Origin: Ferrimonas sp. YFM | GTDB lineage: Bacteria > Pseudomonadota > Gammaproteobacteria > Enterobacterales > Shewanellaceae | Direction of reading: 5' to 3' | DNA: 64,000 nucleotides | Assembly (NCBI RefSeq): GCF_030296015.1 | Contig: NZ_AP027368.1 | Coordinates: forward strand, 3,768,839-3,832,838 | Shown here: piece by piece, positions 29,076 to 37,184 of the stretch | Layout: the number at the start of each line of letters is the position of its first letter | Position numbering within the stretch: the stretch's first letter is position 1 | The notes under the pieces: generated by a model | Told to the model about the DNA's origin: nothing | Database searches by the model: none | What the model saw: only the letters and a program-made list of their open reading frames with translations | Position numbers and translations under genes: made by a program

Positions 29076-30752
29076 ATGAAGCTGAAGTTTAACTTCCATT
29101 GCGACCGTCCGGTCCCCTACTACGCTCATCGCTGCAACCAGCTGCTGACCCACCCCCAGGTACTCACCACAGGCAAAGCCGACAACACCTACTTCTTCAT
29201 CGCCGAGGGCGATCAGGAACAGTTGTCGGAGCTGGCCGAACAGGTGGGCCAGGAGTGGTCTCTCTCCTGCTGGCTGGAGCGCAGTGAACTGCTTCCGGTT
29301 GAGGAGCTCGAGGGCGACGACCACGCCCTGGCTCATGGCCCGGTTCACAACCCCTACTGTGGCTACTGCCGTGACCACCTGCAGCCCTGCCAACACTGCG
29401 GCAGTGAGGCTCAGCCCAGCCTGGACAGCGACCAGTTGCAGCAGGCCGTGGACACCTTCCTGGCCAAGGGCCAGTGCACCCTGGCCACCGGCAGCGGCCT
29501 GCGCCGCTTCCGTCGCCTCGGCGACATTCAGCCCAGTCAGCTGATGTTCTGCCGCGCCGAAGCCCTGAACTCTGCCCTGCACCTATCCAACCAGGGGGTG
29601 CGCCTGCTGAGCAGCCTGGAGAAACCCATGCTGCAACTGCTGCCCAAGGCGGAGTTTGCCAAGGCCAACAAGCTGGCGCACATCACCTATCTGTGCCACC
29701 TGGCCGACGACAGGATCTCTCTGCGCCTGGCCCAGAAACTGGCCGATGCCGGTGTGGAGCTGGTGGCCGTCGAAGAGGTGGAGCCTACGCCTAAGCTGGT
29801 GCTCACCTTCCTCGAAGAGAAGCCCCTGGCCCTGAGCCACCGCCGCCAGCCGGCCGACCTGCCCTGCCCCGAAGCGCCCCTGTGGGATGACGCGGTGATC
29901 GGCGGCTATCGCGCCGAAGTGGACGACGGCAAGCTGACCCTGAGCGAAGATGGTCGTCAGAACATCAACAACCGCTGGGCCGCCGCCTGTGCCCATCACG
30001 GTGCCAAGCTGTTCGCTCCCAAGGGCACCACCACCGCCACCCTCTACCTGAGTGGCAGCCGCCCCTCGGGCCTGATCCATCAGGACGACAAGGGTGAGTA
30101 TCAGTGGCTGGTGAAGCTGCCGGAGCAGTGGATCGCGCCAAACCAGATCCTCAGCACCATCGCCGAAGGCGCCGAGACCGGTGAACGCCTGGTGGCCCGC
30201 TTCCGCGAGCTGCATCCTGAGCGTGCCGCCACCCTGGACGCCATGAGCGACGCCCCCATCAGTGGCAACCTGTCCAGCCTGATGGCCCTGGTGGCCTGGT
30301 TGCTGCAAGTGGCCGAGCCCGGGGACGACCGCCTCACCGCCGCCCGCAAGTTCACCGCCCTGGCCCTGGGCCATGACGGTAAGAACAGCCCCCGCATCGA
30401 CTTCAAGCTCAAGCGTGACGACGATGAGGTGCTGACGGTGCAGGCCCACAAGGCGCTGCAGGCAGCGCTCAGCTACGCCATGGCCGATGAGAATAGCATC
30501 CAGGCCACCTGCTACGGCCTGGTGGACTCCTTCGCCGACTTCGTCGCCAACTGGGTGGAGCAACTGGATGCGGACGTGGGCATCGATCAGCTGGCCCTGG
30601 CCGGGGATGAGTTTGCCTCTCCGGCGCTGATGGATCGCATCCATCGTCGCCTGGGCAACAACTTCCACCTGATGTGGCCCGAGGCGCTGGACTTTGACGG
30701 CTCCAACCTGGCCGCCGGTGGTCTGTTCCTCAAGCGCAGGAAGCGTGCATGA
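29076..30752 (+). CDS. Probable degenerate HypF paralogue, hydrogenase-associated
   Basis: A 558-residue protein that I do not recognise as a named family but that appears collinear with its neighbour HypF. The C-terminus LALAGDEFASPALMDRIHRR, then HLMWPEALDFDGSNLAAGGLF, lines up with HypF's MVLSGGVMMNRCLLERLQ, then WLWPERTAVNDGSIAQGQLW. SGNLSSLMALVAWLLQVAEP parallels SSSMGRLFDAMACFLQLCRE. Residues 1-75 look like a shortened acylphosphatase fold. One CX2C-X6-CX2C knuckle (Cys 95, 98, 105, 108) replaces HypF's zinc-finger pair. Residues about 115-235 resemble the YrdC part. The acylphosphatase Arg, the HHHAH metal motif and the DGTG motif of HypF are absent. It overlaps hypF by 4 bases (ATGA). 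Suggested role: non-catalytic partner of HypF or a HyaB-specific assembly factor. The homology was judged by eye. Confidence 0.7.
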   Translation: MKLKFNFHCDRPVPYYAHRCNQLLTHPQVLTTGKADNTYFFIAEGDQEQLSELAEQVGQEWSLSCWLERSELLPVEELEGDDHALAHGPVHNPYCGYCRDHLQPCQHCGSEAQPSLDSDQLQQAVDTFLAKGQCTLATGSGLRRFRRLGDIQPSQLMFCRAEALNSALHLSNQGVRLLSSLEKPMLQLLPKAEFAKANKLAHITYLCHLADDRISLRLAQKLADAGVELVAVEEVEPTPKLVLTFLEEKPLALSHRRQPADLPCPEAPLWDDAVIGGYRAEVDDGKLTLSEDGRQNINNRWAAACAHHGAKLFAPKGTTTATLYLSGSRPSGLIHQDDKGEYQWLVKLPEQWIAPNQILSTIAEGAETGERLVARFRELHPERAATLDAMSDAPISGNLSSLMALVAWLLQVAEPGDDRLTAARKFTALALGHDGKNSPRIDFKLKRDDDEVLTVQAHKALQAALSYAMADENSIQATCYGLVDSFADFVANWVEQLDADVGIDQLALAGDEFASPALMDRIHRRLGNNFHLMWPEALDFDGSNLAAGGLFLKRRKRA

Positions 30753-33025
30753 GTCTGAGGCGCCAGCACTACCAGATCCTTGGTACGGTACAAGGGGTCG
30801 GCTTCCGACCCTTTGTCTACCGCCACGCCACGGACAACGCCCTGACCGGAAATGTCCTCAATGACGCCAACGGCGTCGCCATCGAGGTGCAGGGCACCAC
30901 GGCACAGCTGGCCGCGTTTGAAGACGCCATGCGCAACCAACTCCCGCCTCTGGCCAAGGTCGATCACCTGTCCATCGAGGATCACCCCATCGATCTGGAT
31001 GAGGCGGAGTTCATAATTCTGGAAAGCAGCGGCAAGCAGGATGCCCAGGTGGCCCTGGCCACCGACAAAGCCAGTTGCGACGACTGTCTCAACGACATCC
31101 GCAACCCTGACAGCCGCTACTTCAACTACCCCTTTACCAACTGCACCAATTGCGGCCCCAGGTACACCATCATCCGCGACCTGCCCTACGACAGGCCCAA
31201 TACGGCCATGGCAGGCTTCAAGATGTGCCCCGAGTGTGCCAAGGAGTACAAGGATCCCCTCAACCGGCGCTACCACGCCCAGCCAGTCAGTTGTCCCCAC
31301 TGCGGACCCCAACTGACCTGGCGCAAGGCCAATGGTCAGCCGCTGACGGTCACCGATCCCCTGGCCCACTGCTGCAGCCAGTTGGCCAAAGGCAAGATCA
31401 TCGCCATCAAGGGGCTGGGGGGCTATCACCTGATGTGTGACGCCACCAGTGACCTGGCGGTGGACACCCTGAGGCGGCGCAAACGCCGCCCCGCCAAACC
31501 CCTGGCGGTGATGGTCAAAGACCGTGCCACCGCCGAGACTCTGGTCAGGGGCGATACCGAGGAGTGGGACACCCTCTGCTCCCAGGAGCGTCCCATAACC
31601 CTGATGCGCACCCTGGGCAGCGACACGCTGGCCCCGTCTGTGGCACCGGGGATCGATCGCCTGGGACTGTTTCTGCCCTACACCCCCATCCATCAGCTGC
31701 TGCTGGAACGGCTGGACCGGCCGCTGGTGGCCACCAGTGCCAACCTCTCCGGCGAGCCGGTGATCACCGAGCTCAGCCAACTGGTGGACAAACTGGGTCA
31801 TGTGGTGGACGGCATCCTGGATCACGACAGGCCCATACTCAACGCCTGCGACGACTCCGTGGTGCAGGTGGTCGGCGGCCAGACCCAGTGGTGGCGTCTG
31901 GCCCGTGGGGTTGCCCCTCAGACCGAGCGCCTGGACAACGAAGCCCAGCTCACCACCCTGGCGGTGGGGGCCCAGCAGAAGAACCGCCTGGCCCTGGCCT
32001 TTGGCCAGAGGGCGATCACCAGTCCCCACATCGGCGATCTGGATAACCTGGCCACCGAGGGCTACTTCGAGCACACCCTGGCCCAGCTGCAGCGGATCTA
32101 CGACCTCAAGGTGGAGCGGCTGGTGACCGACCTGCACCCAGGCTATGGCTCCAGTCAGTGGGCCCAGAACCTGGCTCAGCGACGGGAACTGCCCCTGCTG
32201 CAGGTGCAACATCATCACGCCCACATCCTGGCGGTGATGGCGGAGCACAAACGCACCGACAAGGTGCTGGGATTTGCCTTCGACGGAACCGGCCTGGGCG
32301 ACGACGGTCAGATGTGGGGTGGCGAAGTGATGCTGGCCGACACCCAGGGCTACACCCGGCTGCACTACGTCAAACCCTTCCGCCTGATTGGCGGGGAACA
32401 GGCGATCAAGCACCCGGTACGGGTGGCCCTCTCCCTGATGTTCCAGCACTACTCCCTAGAGGAGGTGCAGGCCAGTGGCTGGCCTCAGAAGTTCGGCATC
32501 AAGGATATGGCCCTGAAGAACATGCACCTGATGTGGCAGCGGGGGATCAACGCCCCCTACTCCAGCTCCATGGGCCGCCTGTTCGACGCCATGGCTTGCT
32601 TCCTGCAATTGTGCCGGGAGACCGACTTCGACGGTCAGGCCGGGATGCTGCTAGAAGCCGCCGCCGAGCAGTGCCAGGACAGCGAGGTCAACCTGCTGAG
32701 CCTGCCCGCCAGCATCGGCCCCATTATCGATACCGCCCCCCTGGTGCATCAGATGATGACCCTGGGGCACAGCAAGCTGGACACCGCCACCTGGGCCCGG
32801 GCCTTCATCAACGCCGTTGCCCAGATGATGGTCAGCCTGATGGAACGCTACCCGGACTACCCCATGGTGCTCAGTGGCGGCGTCATGATGAACCGTTGCC
32901 TGCTGGAGCGCCTGCAGGCCACCATGGGCGATCACCAGGCCCGCTGGCTCTGGCCCGAGCGCACCGCCGTCAATGACGGCAGCATCGCCCAGGGGCAGCT
33001 CTGGTATGCCCTAAACCAGGAGTAA
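30749..33025 (+). CDS. hypF: Carbamoyltransferase HypF
   Basis: A 758-residue enzyme that turns carbamoyl phosphate into the thiocarboxamide on HypE, the source of the cyanide ligands of [NiFe] sites. Domains in order: acylphosphatase (VQGVGFRPFVYRHA, about 10-90); paired zinc fingers (CDDCLND, CTNCGPRYT, CPECAKEY, CPHCGP); a YrdC-like adenylation domain (KGLGGYHLMCDA, RRRKRRPAKPLAVM); and a Kae1-like carbamoyltransferase domain (QHHHAHILAVMAEH, AFDGTGLGDDG, LSGGVMMNRCLL). All hallmark residues are present, unlike in the paralogue upstream. Last gene of the hya operon; a GC-rich hairpin without T run follows at about 33032-33055. Confidence 0.97.
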   Translation: MSLRRQHYQILGTVQGVGFRPFVYRHATDNALTGNVLNDANGVAIEVQGTTAQLAAFEDAMRNQLPPLAKVDHLSIEDHPIDLDEAEFIILESSGKQDAQVALATDKASCDDCLNDIRNPDSRYFNYPFTNCTNCGPRYTIIRDLPYDRPNTAMAGFKMCPECAKEYKDPLNRRYHAQPVSCPHCGPQLTWRKANGQPLTVTDPLAHCCSQLAKGKIIAIKGLGGYHLMCDATSDLAVDTLRRRKRRPAKPLAVMVKDRATAETLVRGDTEEWDTLCSQERPITLMRTLGSDTLAPSVAPGIDRLGLFLPYTPIHQLLLERLDRPLVATSANLSGEPVITELSQLVDKLGHVVDGILDHDRPILNACDDSVVQVVGGQTQWWRLARGVAPQTERLDNEAQLTTLAVGAQQKNRLALAFGQRAITSPHIGDLDNLATEGYFEHTLAQLQRIYDLKVERLVTDLHPGYGSSQWAQNLAQRRELPLLQVQHHHAHILAVMAEHKRTDKVLGFAFDGTGLGDDGQMWGGEVMLADTQGYTRLHYVKPFRLIGGEQAIKHPVRVALSLMFQHYSLEEVQASGWPQKFGIKDMALKNMHLMWQRGINAPYSSSMGRLFDAMACFLQLCRETDFDGQAGMLLEAAAEQCQDSEVNLLSLPASIGPIIDTAPLVHQMMTLGHSKLDTATWARAFINAVAQMMVSLMERYPDYPMVLSGGVMMNRCLLERLQATMGDHQARWLWPERTAVNDGSIAQGQLWYALNQE

Positions 33026-33133
33026 CTCCCCCGAGGGGCCGGTTTCGGCCCCTCGAGTACCCAAAACTACGACACCCACCACAGAGTAAATGCCACTAAC
33101 ATGACCCAGGTCACGAAAGTCATGGGGGTGTTG

Positions 33134-33148
33134 TCGAATAATGTTCGA
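33134..33148. promoter_or_regulatory. Inverted repeat in the hypC promoter region
   Basis: TCGAA-TAATG-TTCGA is a 5-5-5 inverted repeat 27 bases upstream of hypC. A second one, TGACC-CA-GGTCA, lies just before it in ATGACCCAGGTCACG. Either could be an operator. The 149-base gap from hypF suggests hypCDE has its own promoter. Confidence 0.3.
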
Positions 33149-33174
33149 AATGTAAACAAGGGACCATTCAGACC

Positions 33175-33417
33175 ATGTGTTTATCCATTCCCTCTCAGGT
33201 GGTAGAACTGCACCCTGAAGACACCACCGCCACCGTCGACACCATGGGCGTAACCCGCAGGGTGAGTACTCACCTGATCAGCGAGCCCCTGAACGTGGGC
33301 GATTATGTGCTGATCCACGTCGGCTTCGCCATGAACAAGATCGATGAGGAAGCGGCCAAGGAGAGCCTCGAGCTCTACAAAGAGATTGTCGAAAAGATGG
33401 AGGCGGAAGATGTCTGA
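33175..33417 (+). CDS. hypC: Hydrogenase assembly chaperone HypC
   Basis: An 80-residue HypC with the essential N-terminal Cys2 (MCLSIPSQVVEL) and the family core GDYVLIHVGFAMNKIDEEAA. It partners HypD to assemble Fe(CN)2CO and hands it to the large subunit. Its stop overlaps the hypD start by 8 bases (ATGTCTGA). Confidence 0.96.
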   Translation: MCLSIPSQVVELHPEDTTATVDTMGVTRRVSTHLISEPLNVGDYVLIHVGFAMNKIDEEAAKESLELYKEIVEKMEAEDV

Positions 33418-34537
33418 TCTGGCCCTGAAGGATCTCTATCAGGGATTTCGGGACCCGGAGACCATCAAGGCGCTGCTGAAGCAGATTGCCGACAAGGCCC
33501 CCGGCCTGAAGGAACCCCTGAAGATCATGGAGGTGTGCGGCGGCCACACCCACAGCATCATGAAATACGGCATCCACCAGGCACTGCCGGACAACATCGA
33601 ATTTATCCACGGCCCTGGCTGCCCCGTGTGCGTCATGCCCAAAGAGCGCATCGACCAGGCGATCGCCCTGGCCCAGCAGCCTGACGTGATTCTGACTACC
33701 CTGGGTGACATGATCCGGGTGCCCGGCTCCAAATCCAGCCTGGCCCAGGCCCGTGCCCAGGGCGCCGACGTGCGCCCCCTGTACGACCCCATGGACGCGG
33801 TGAAGCTGGCCCAGGAAAACCCGGACAAGACGGTGATCTATTTCGCCATCGGCTTCGAAACCACCACCCCGATGACTGCGGTACTGGTGCAGATGGCAGA
33901 CCAGCTGGGGCTGACCAACCTGCTGCTGCACGTCAACCATGTTCTGGTACCACCTGCGGTGCACGCGGTGATGGCGGACGGCCAGGCCAAGGTCAACGCC
34001 TTCATCGGCCCCTCCCACGTCAGCGTGATCACCGGCGCCAAGGTGTACCAGCCCATCGTCGACGCCTACCAGACGCCGGTTGTGGTCTCAGGCTTCGAGC
34101 CTGTGGACGTGCTGGAAGCGGTGCTGATGCTGGTGGAGCAGAAACTGGCGGACAAGGCGGAGCTGGAGATCCAGTACACCCGTGCCGTGACCATCGATGG
34201 CAACACAGGTGCCCAGGCGATGGTGGACAAGTACCTGGCGGTGCGCCCCGAGTTCCGCTGGCGCGGCCTGGGCAATATCCCCAACTCCGCCCTGGGGCTC
34301 TCCCCGGACTACCCGCACCTCAATGCCGAGATCAAGTTCAAGGATATCCTGCCCAGCGAAGAGCTGGACGACCACAAGGCCTGCATGTGCGGCGATATCC
34401 TCAAGGGTCTGGCCAAGCCCACCGACTGTAAGGTGTTCGGCCGCGGCTGCACCCCGCAAACCCCGATGGGCAGCTGCATGGTCAGCTCAGAGGGCGCCTG
34501 TCACGCCCACTTTAAGTACGGAGAAGTGATTCTATGA
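33410..34537 (+). CDS. hypD: Hydrogenase maturation protein HypD
   Basis: A 375-residue [4Fe-4S] scaffold on which the Fe(CN)2CO unit is built with HypC. Motifs: MEVCGGHTHSIMKYG, HGPGCPVCVMPKERID, and the C-terminal cluster cysteines in KACMCGDILKGLAKP, GRGCTPQTPMGSCMVSSEGAC. The start MSDLALKDLYQGF at 33410 is chosen for overlap with hypC and AGGCGGAAG upstream; a longer frame starting inside hypC is not credible. Confidence 0.97.
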   Translation: MSDLALKDLYQGFRDPETIKALLKQIADKAPGLKEPLKIMEVCGGHTHSIMKYGIHQALPDNIEFIHGPGCPVCVMPKERIDQAIALAQQPDVILTTLGDMIRVPGSKSSLAQARAQGADVRPLYDPMDAVKLAQENPDKTVIYFAIGFETTTPMTAVLVQMADQLGLTNLLLHVNHVLVPPAVHAVMADGQAKVNAFIGPSHVSVITGAKVYQPIVDAYQTPVVVSGFEPVDVLEAVLMLVEQKLADKAELEIQYTRAVTIDGNTGAQAMVDKYLAVRPEFRWRGLGNIPNSALGLSPDYPHLNAEIKFKDILPSEELDDHKACMCGDILKGLAKPTDCKVFGRGCTPQTPMGSCMVSSEGACHAHFKYGEVIL

Positions 34538-35541
34538 CCGCCACCGACAACAAACGCCGCATTCAACTGAGCCACGGTGGCGGTGGTGTCGAGATGAACC
34601 AGCTGATTCGTAAGCTGTTCTTCAAGTACTTCAGCAACGAGATCCTGATCCGGGACGAAGACGCCGCCCGGCTGGATATCCAGGGCCCCCTGGCGTTTAC
34701 CACCGACAGCTTCACCGTCAGCCCCCGCCAGTTCAAGGGAGGCGATCTGGGTAAGATCGCCGTGGCCGGCACGGTCAATGACCTGGCCATGGCCGGCGCC
34801 ATCCCCCAGTATCTGAGCTGCGGCTTCATCATCGAAGAGGGTCTTACCTTCGCCGAGCTGGAGACCCTGGTGAAATCCATGGCTGAGGAGCTGGAGAAGA
34901 GCGGAGCCCGCATCGTCTGCGGCGACACCAAGGTGGTGCCCAAGGGCGCCGCCGACGGCATCTTCATCAACACCTCGGGTGTGGGCCAGTGCATCGCCAA
35001 CCCCTCCTGGAAGAAACTGGAGGTGGGCGACGCCATCCTGGTCTCCCGGGACGTCGGCCGCCACGGCGCCTGCATCCTGGCCAGTCGTGAAGGGATGGCC
35101 CTGGAGGGGGATCTCGCCTCCGACTGCGCCACCCTGTGGGACGACGTCAAGCGCCTGCTGGACGCCGGCATCGAGGTGCGCGCCATGCGCGACGCCACCC
35201 GGGGCGGTCTGGCCGCGGTACTCAACGAGTGGGCCGCCAGCCGCGAGCTGGGGATCAAGGTCGAACAGGATCAGGTGCCCATCGCCGACGAGGTGCAGGG
35301 GCTGTGTGAACTGTTTGGCTTCGAACCCATGGAGCTGGCCAACGAGGGCACCTTTGTCCTCGGCGTCCCCGCGGATCAGGCGGAACAGGCCCTGGCCCTG
35401 CTGAAACAGGGGCAGGAGAGCGCCGCCATCATTGGCACCGTGGTGGAGCAGCACGTGGGTAAGGTGGTCCTCACCTCTCCCTGGGGCAGCCAGCGTTACC
35501 TGGAGCTGCCCAAAGGGGAACTGCTGCCGCGGATCTGCTAA
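34534..35541 (+). CDS. hypE: Hydrogenase maturation protein HypE
   Basis: A 335-residue AIR-synthase-like enzyme that dehydrates the carbamoylated C-terminal cysteine to thiocyanate. It has the glycine-rich start LSHGGGGVEMNQLI, FTTDSFTVSPRQFKGGDLGKIAV, and the required C-terminal PRIC ending in Cys. It overlaps hypD by 4 bases (ATGA). The neighbouring hypAB genes normally found in such clusters are missing here and lie at 58-59.5 kb. Confidence 0.97.
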   Translation: MTATDNKRRIQLSHGGGGVEMNQLIRKLFFKYFSNEILIRDEDAARLDIQGPLAFTTDSFTVSPRQFKGGDLGKIAVAGTVNDLAMAGAIPQYLSCGFIIEEGLTFAELETLVKSMAEELEKSGARIVCGDTKVVPKGAADGIFINTSGVGQCIANPSWKKLEVGDAILVSRDVGRHGACILASREGMALEGDLASDCATLWDDVKRLLDAGIEVRAMRDATRGGLAAVLNEWAASRELGIKVEQDQVPIADEVQGLCELFGFEPMELANEGTFVLGVPADQAEQALALLKQGQESAAIIGTVVEQHVGKVVLTSPWGSQRYLELPKGELLPRIC

Positions 35542-35560
35542 GACCCGTTATCCGGATTTA

Positions 35561-35583
35561 AAGGGCGCCTCGGCGCCCTTTTT
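35561..35583 (+). terminator. Terminator of hypCDE
   Basis: AAGGGCGCC-TC-GGCGCCCTT followed by a T run, 20 bases past hypE. Confidence 0.85.
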
Positions 35584-35658
35584 GCTGCCTGAGTCCCTGA
35601 CAGAACCACTTTTGCGCTGATATAATTCCGCCTTAACTCTCCTGAAGGACATATCTGA

Positions 35659-36252
35659 ATGAGCATTGAAAACACTCTGATGCAGCGTGGCGACTCCAAG
35701 TGCGAGTTGTGTGGTAGTAACGATCAGCTGAGCGTGTATGACGTGCCACCGGTAGAGAAGAGCACCGAAGAGAAAGCGGTGCTGGCCTGCGTCAAATGCC
35801 AGGGCGAGCTGCCCGACGACGCCCAGCTGGACGCCAACCACTGGCGCTGCCTGAACGACGCCATGTGGAGCCAGGTGCCCGCGGTACAGGTGGTGGCTTA
35901 CCGCATGCTGCACCGCCTGACCAAACAGGGTGAGACCTGGGCTCAGGATCTGCTGGACATGATCTACATGGAAGAGGATGTCAAAGCCTGGGCCGACGCC
36001 GGCCTGCCTGAGGAAGCGGACCCCGACGCCATTGTCCACAAGGACAGCAACGGCGACGTGCTGCTGGCCGGTGACACCGTCCACCTGATCAAAGATCTGG
36101 TGGTCAAGGGCGGCAACTTTACCGCCAAGCGTGGCACCCCGGTACGCAACATCGGCCTGACCAACAACCCCGAGCACATCGAGGGCCGGGTCAACGGTCA
36201 GCGTATCGTGATCCTCACCCAGTATGTGAAAAAGTCCAAGCAGGGCGAATAA
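35659..36252 (+). CDS. PhnA/YjdM-family zinc-ribbon protein
   Basis: A 197-residue protein. An N-terminal zinc-ribbon half has CELCGSND and CVKCQGEL. A C-terminal PhnA domain has GDTVHLIKDLVVKGGNFTAKRGT and NIGLTNNPEHIEGRVNGQRI. The short E. coli PhnA (YjdM) is about 110 residues; the longer form with a central insert occurs widely in marine gammaproteobacteria. The name comes from proximity to phosphonate genes; the function is not established and phosphonoacetate hydrolase is a different protein. Single gene with its own promoter (CTGAAGGAC ribosome binding site) and terminator. Confidence 0.85.
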   Translation: MSIENTLMQRGDSKCELCGSNDQLSVYDVPPVEKSTEEKAVLACVKCQGELPDDAQLDANHWRCLNDAMWSQVPAVQVVAYRMLHRLTKQGETWAQDLLDMIYMEEDVKAWADAGLPEEADPDAIVHKDSNGDVLLAGDTVHLIKDLVVKGGNFTAKRGTPVRNIGLTNNPEHIEGRVNGQRIVILTQYVKKSKQGE

Positions 36253-36267
36253 GCCTGCATGGAGCAG

Positions 36268-36295
36268 AAAAGGCGGCCCGATGGCCGCCTTTTTT
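36268..36295 (+). terminator. Terminator of the phnA-like gene
   Basis: AGGCGGCC-CGAT-GGCCGCCT followed by six T. Confidence 0.85.
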
Positions 36296-36377
36296 ATTTA
36301 TAACAATGATTTAAAACAGTTTAATCCCGTCGACAATCTGAGAGACTCAGCCTTTCCCCACCGAGAATGGAGCTCTC

Positions 36378-37145
36378 ATGATTCGACCCGCACTGCTGCT
36401 GTCCCTGCTGACCCTCCCGGCCATCGCCTGCCCCACGCTGCCGGACCCTGTGGTGTCGCTGCTGGACAGTCAGCACCATGACACCCTGCTGTTAGGGGAG
36501 ATGCATGGCACCAACGAAGCCCCGCAAGCGGCCTACGCCACCATCTGCCACCAGGCCAGCAAGCTCGACCAGCCGCTTATCGTCGGCCTGGAGCTCAACG
36601 CCGAGGATCTGGACTTCGGCGGCGACCTCAACCGACTCAAAGCCCAGATCCAGGCCTCCACAGACTGGCAGACGGTGTTTGACGGGCGCAGCAGCCGCGC
36701 CCTGTATCAGCTGCTGGAGCGGCTCCACCCCCTGGTAAAATCGGGCGAGATTCAGGTGGTGGGCTTTAACTACAAGCACGATCCCAGGGATCTGCGCATG
36801 GCCGAGAACCTGCGCCCCTACCTTGGCCAGCCCATAGTGATCTACAGTGGCAACTGGCACACCCAAACAGTACATGGTAATCGCTGGGCCCCGGACGCCA
36901 AAATGATGGGTGCCTATCTAAAAGGGTGGGGCGCAAACACCCTGAGCATTAGGCTCTATAGCGGCAATGGCACTGCCTGGTTTTGGGAAGAGGATGGTCA
37001 GAAGGTCTACACCCTCACAAACAGACAAAGTGCCCCCGCAGGCACCCTCAAGCCGGCATCACAAGAGCGCGGCTATCACTATATCTGGCACCTGGGGCCG
37101 GTGACCGCCTCCCTGCCCCAGCTCAAGCCCGCAGAGGGCAACTAA
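36378..37145 (+). CDS. Exported ChaN/Tiki-like protein
   Basis: A 255-residue protein with a signal peptide (ALLLSLLTLPAIAC; the Cys might be lipidated, but the lipobox is weak). The core TLLLGEMHGTNEAPQAAY with LIVGLELNAEDLD and VIYSGNWHTQT matches the EreA/ChaN/TraB-Tiki superfamily, where conserved Glu and His residues sit in a pocket for metal or heme. The substrate is not known. A GGAG ribosome binding site lies 6 bases before the ATG. Convergent with guaA across a shared terminator. Confidence 0.65.
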   Translation: MIRPALLLSLLTLPAIACPTLPDPVVSLLDSQHHDTLLLGEMHGTNEAPQAAYATICHQASKLDQPLIVGLELNAEDLDFGGDLNRLKAQIQASTDWQTVFDGRSSRALYQLLERLHPLVKSGEIQVVGFNYKHDPRDLRMAENLRPYLGQPIVIYSGNWHTQTVHGNRWAPDAKMMGAYLKGWGANTLSIRLYSGNGTAWFWEEDGQKVYTLTNRQSAPAGTLKPASQERGYHYIWHLGPVTASLPQLKPAEGN

Positions 37146-37168
37146 AAAAGGCGCCCGGTGGGCGCCTT
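37144..37168 (-). terminator. Terminator between guaA and the ChaN-like gene
   Basis: GGCGCCC-GGT-GGGCGCC with an A run on the left, so the minus strand reads stem then six T (guaA). Confidence 0.85.
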
Positions 37169-37184
37169 ATTCAGCTCGAGGAGA

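Noticed and set aside
30587-32449. 620-codon frame antisense to hypF and its upstream neighbour
   Set aside because: Shadow; HypF motifs are all on the plus strand.
33032-33055. GC-rich hairpin after hypF as a terminator
   Set aside because: The stem is strong but no T run follows on either strand, so it was not listed as a terminator.
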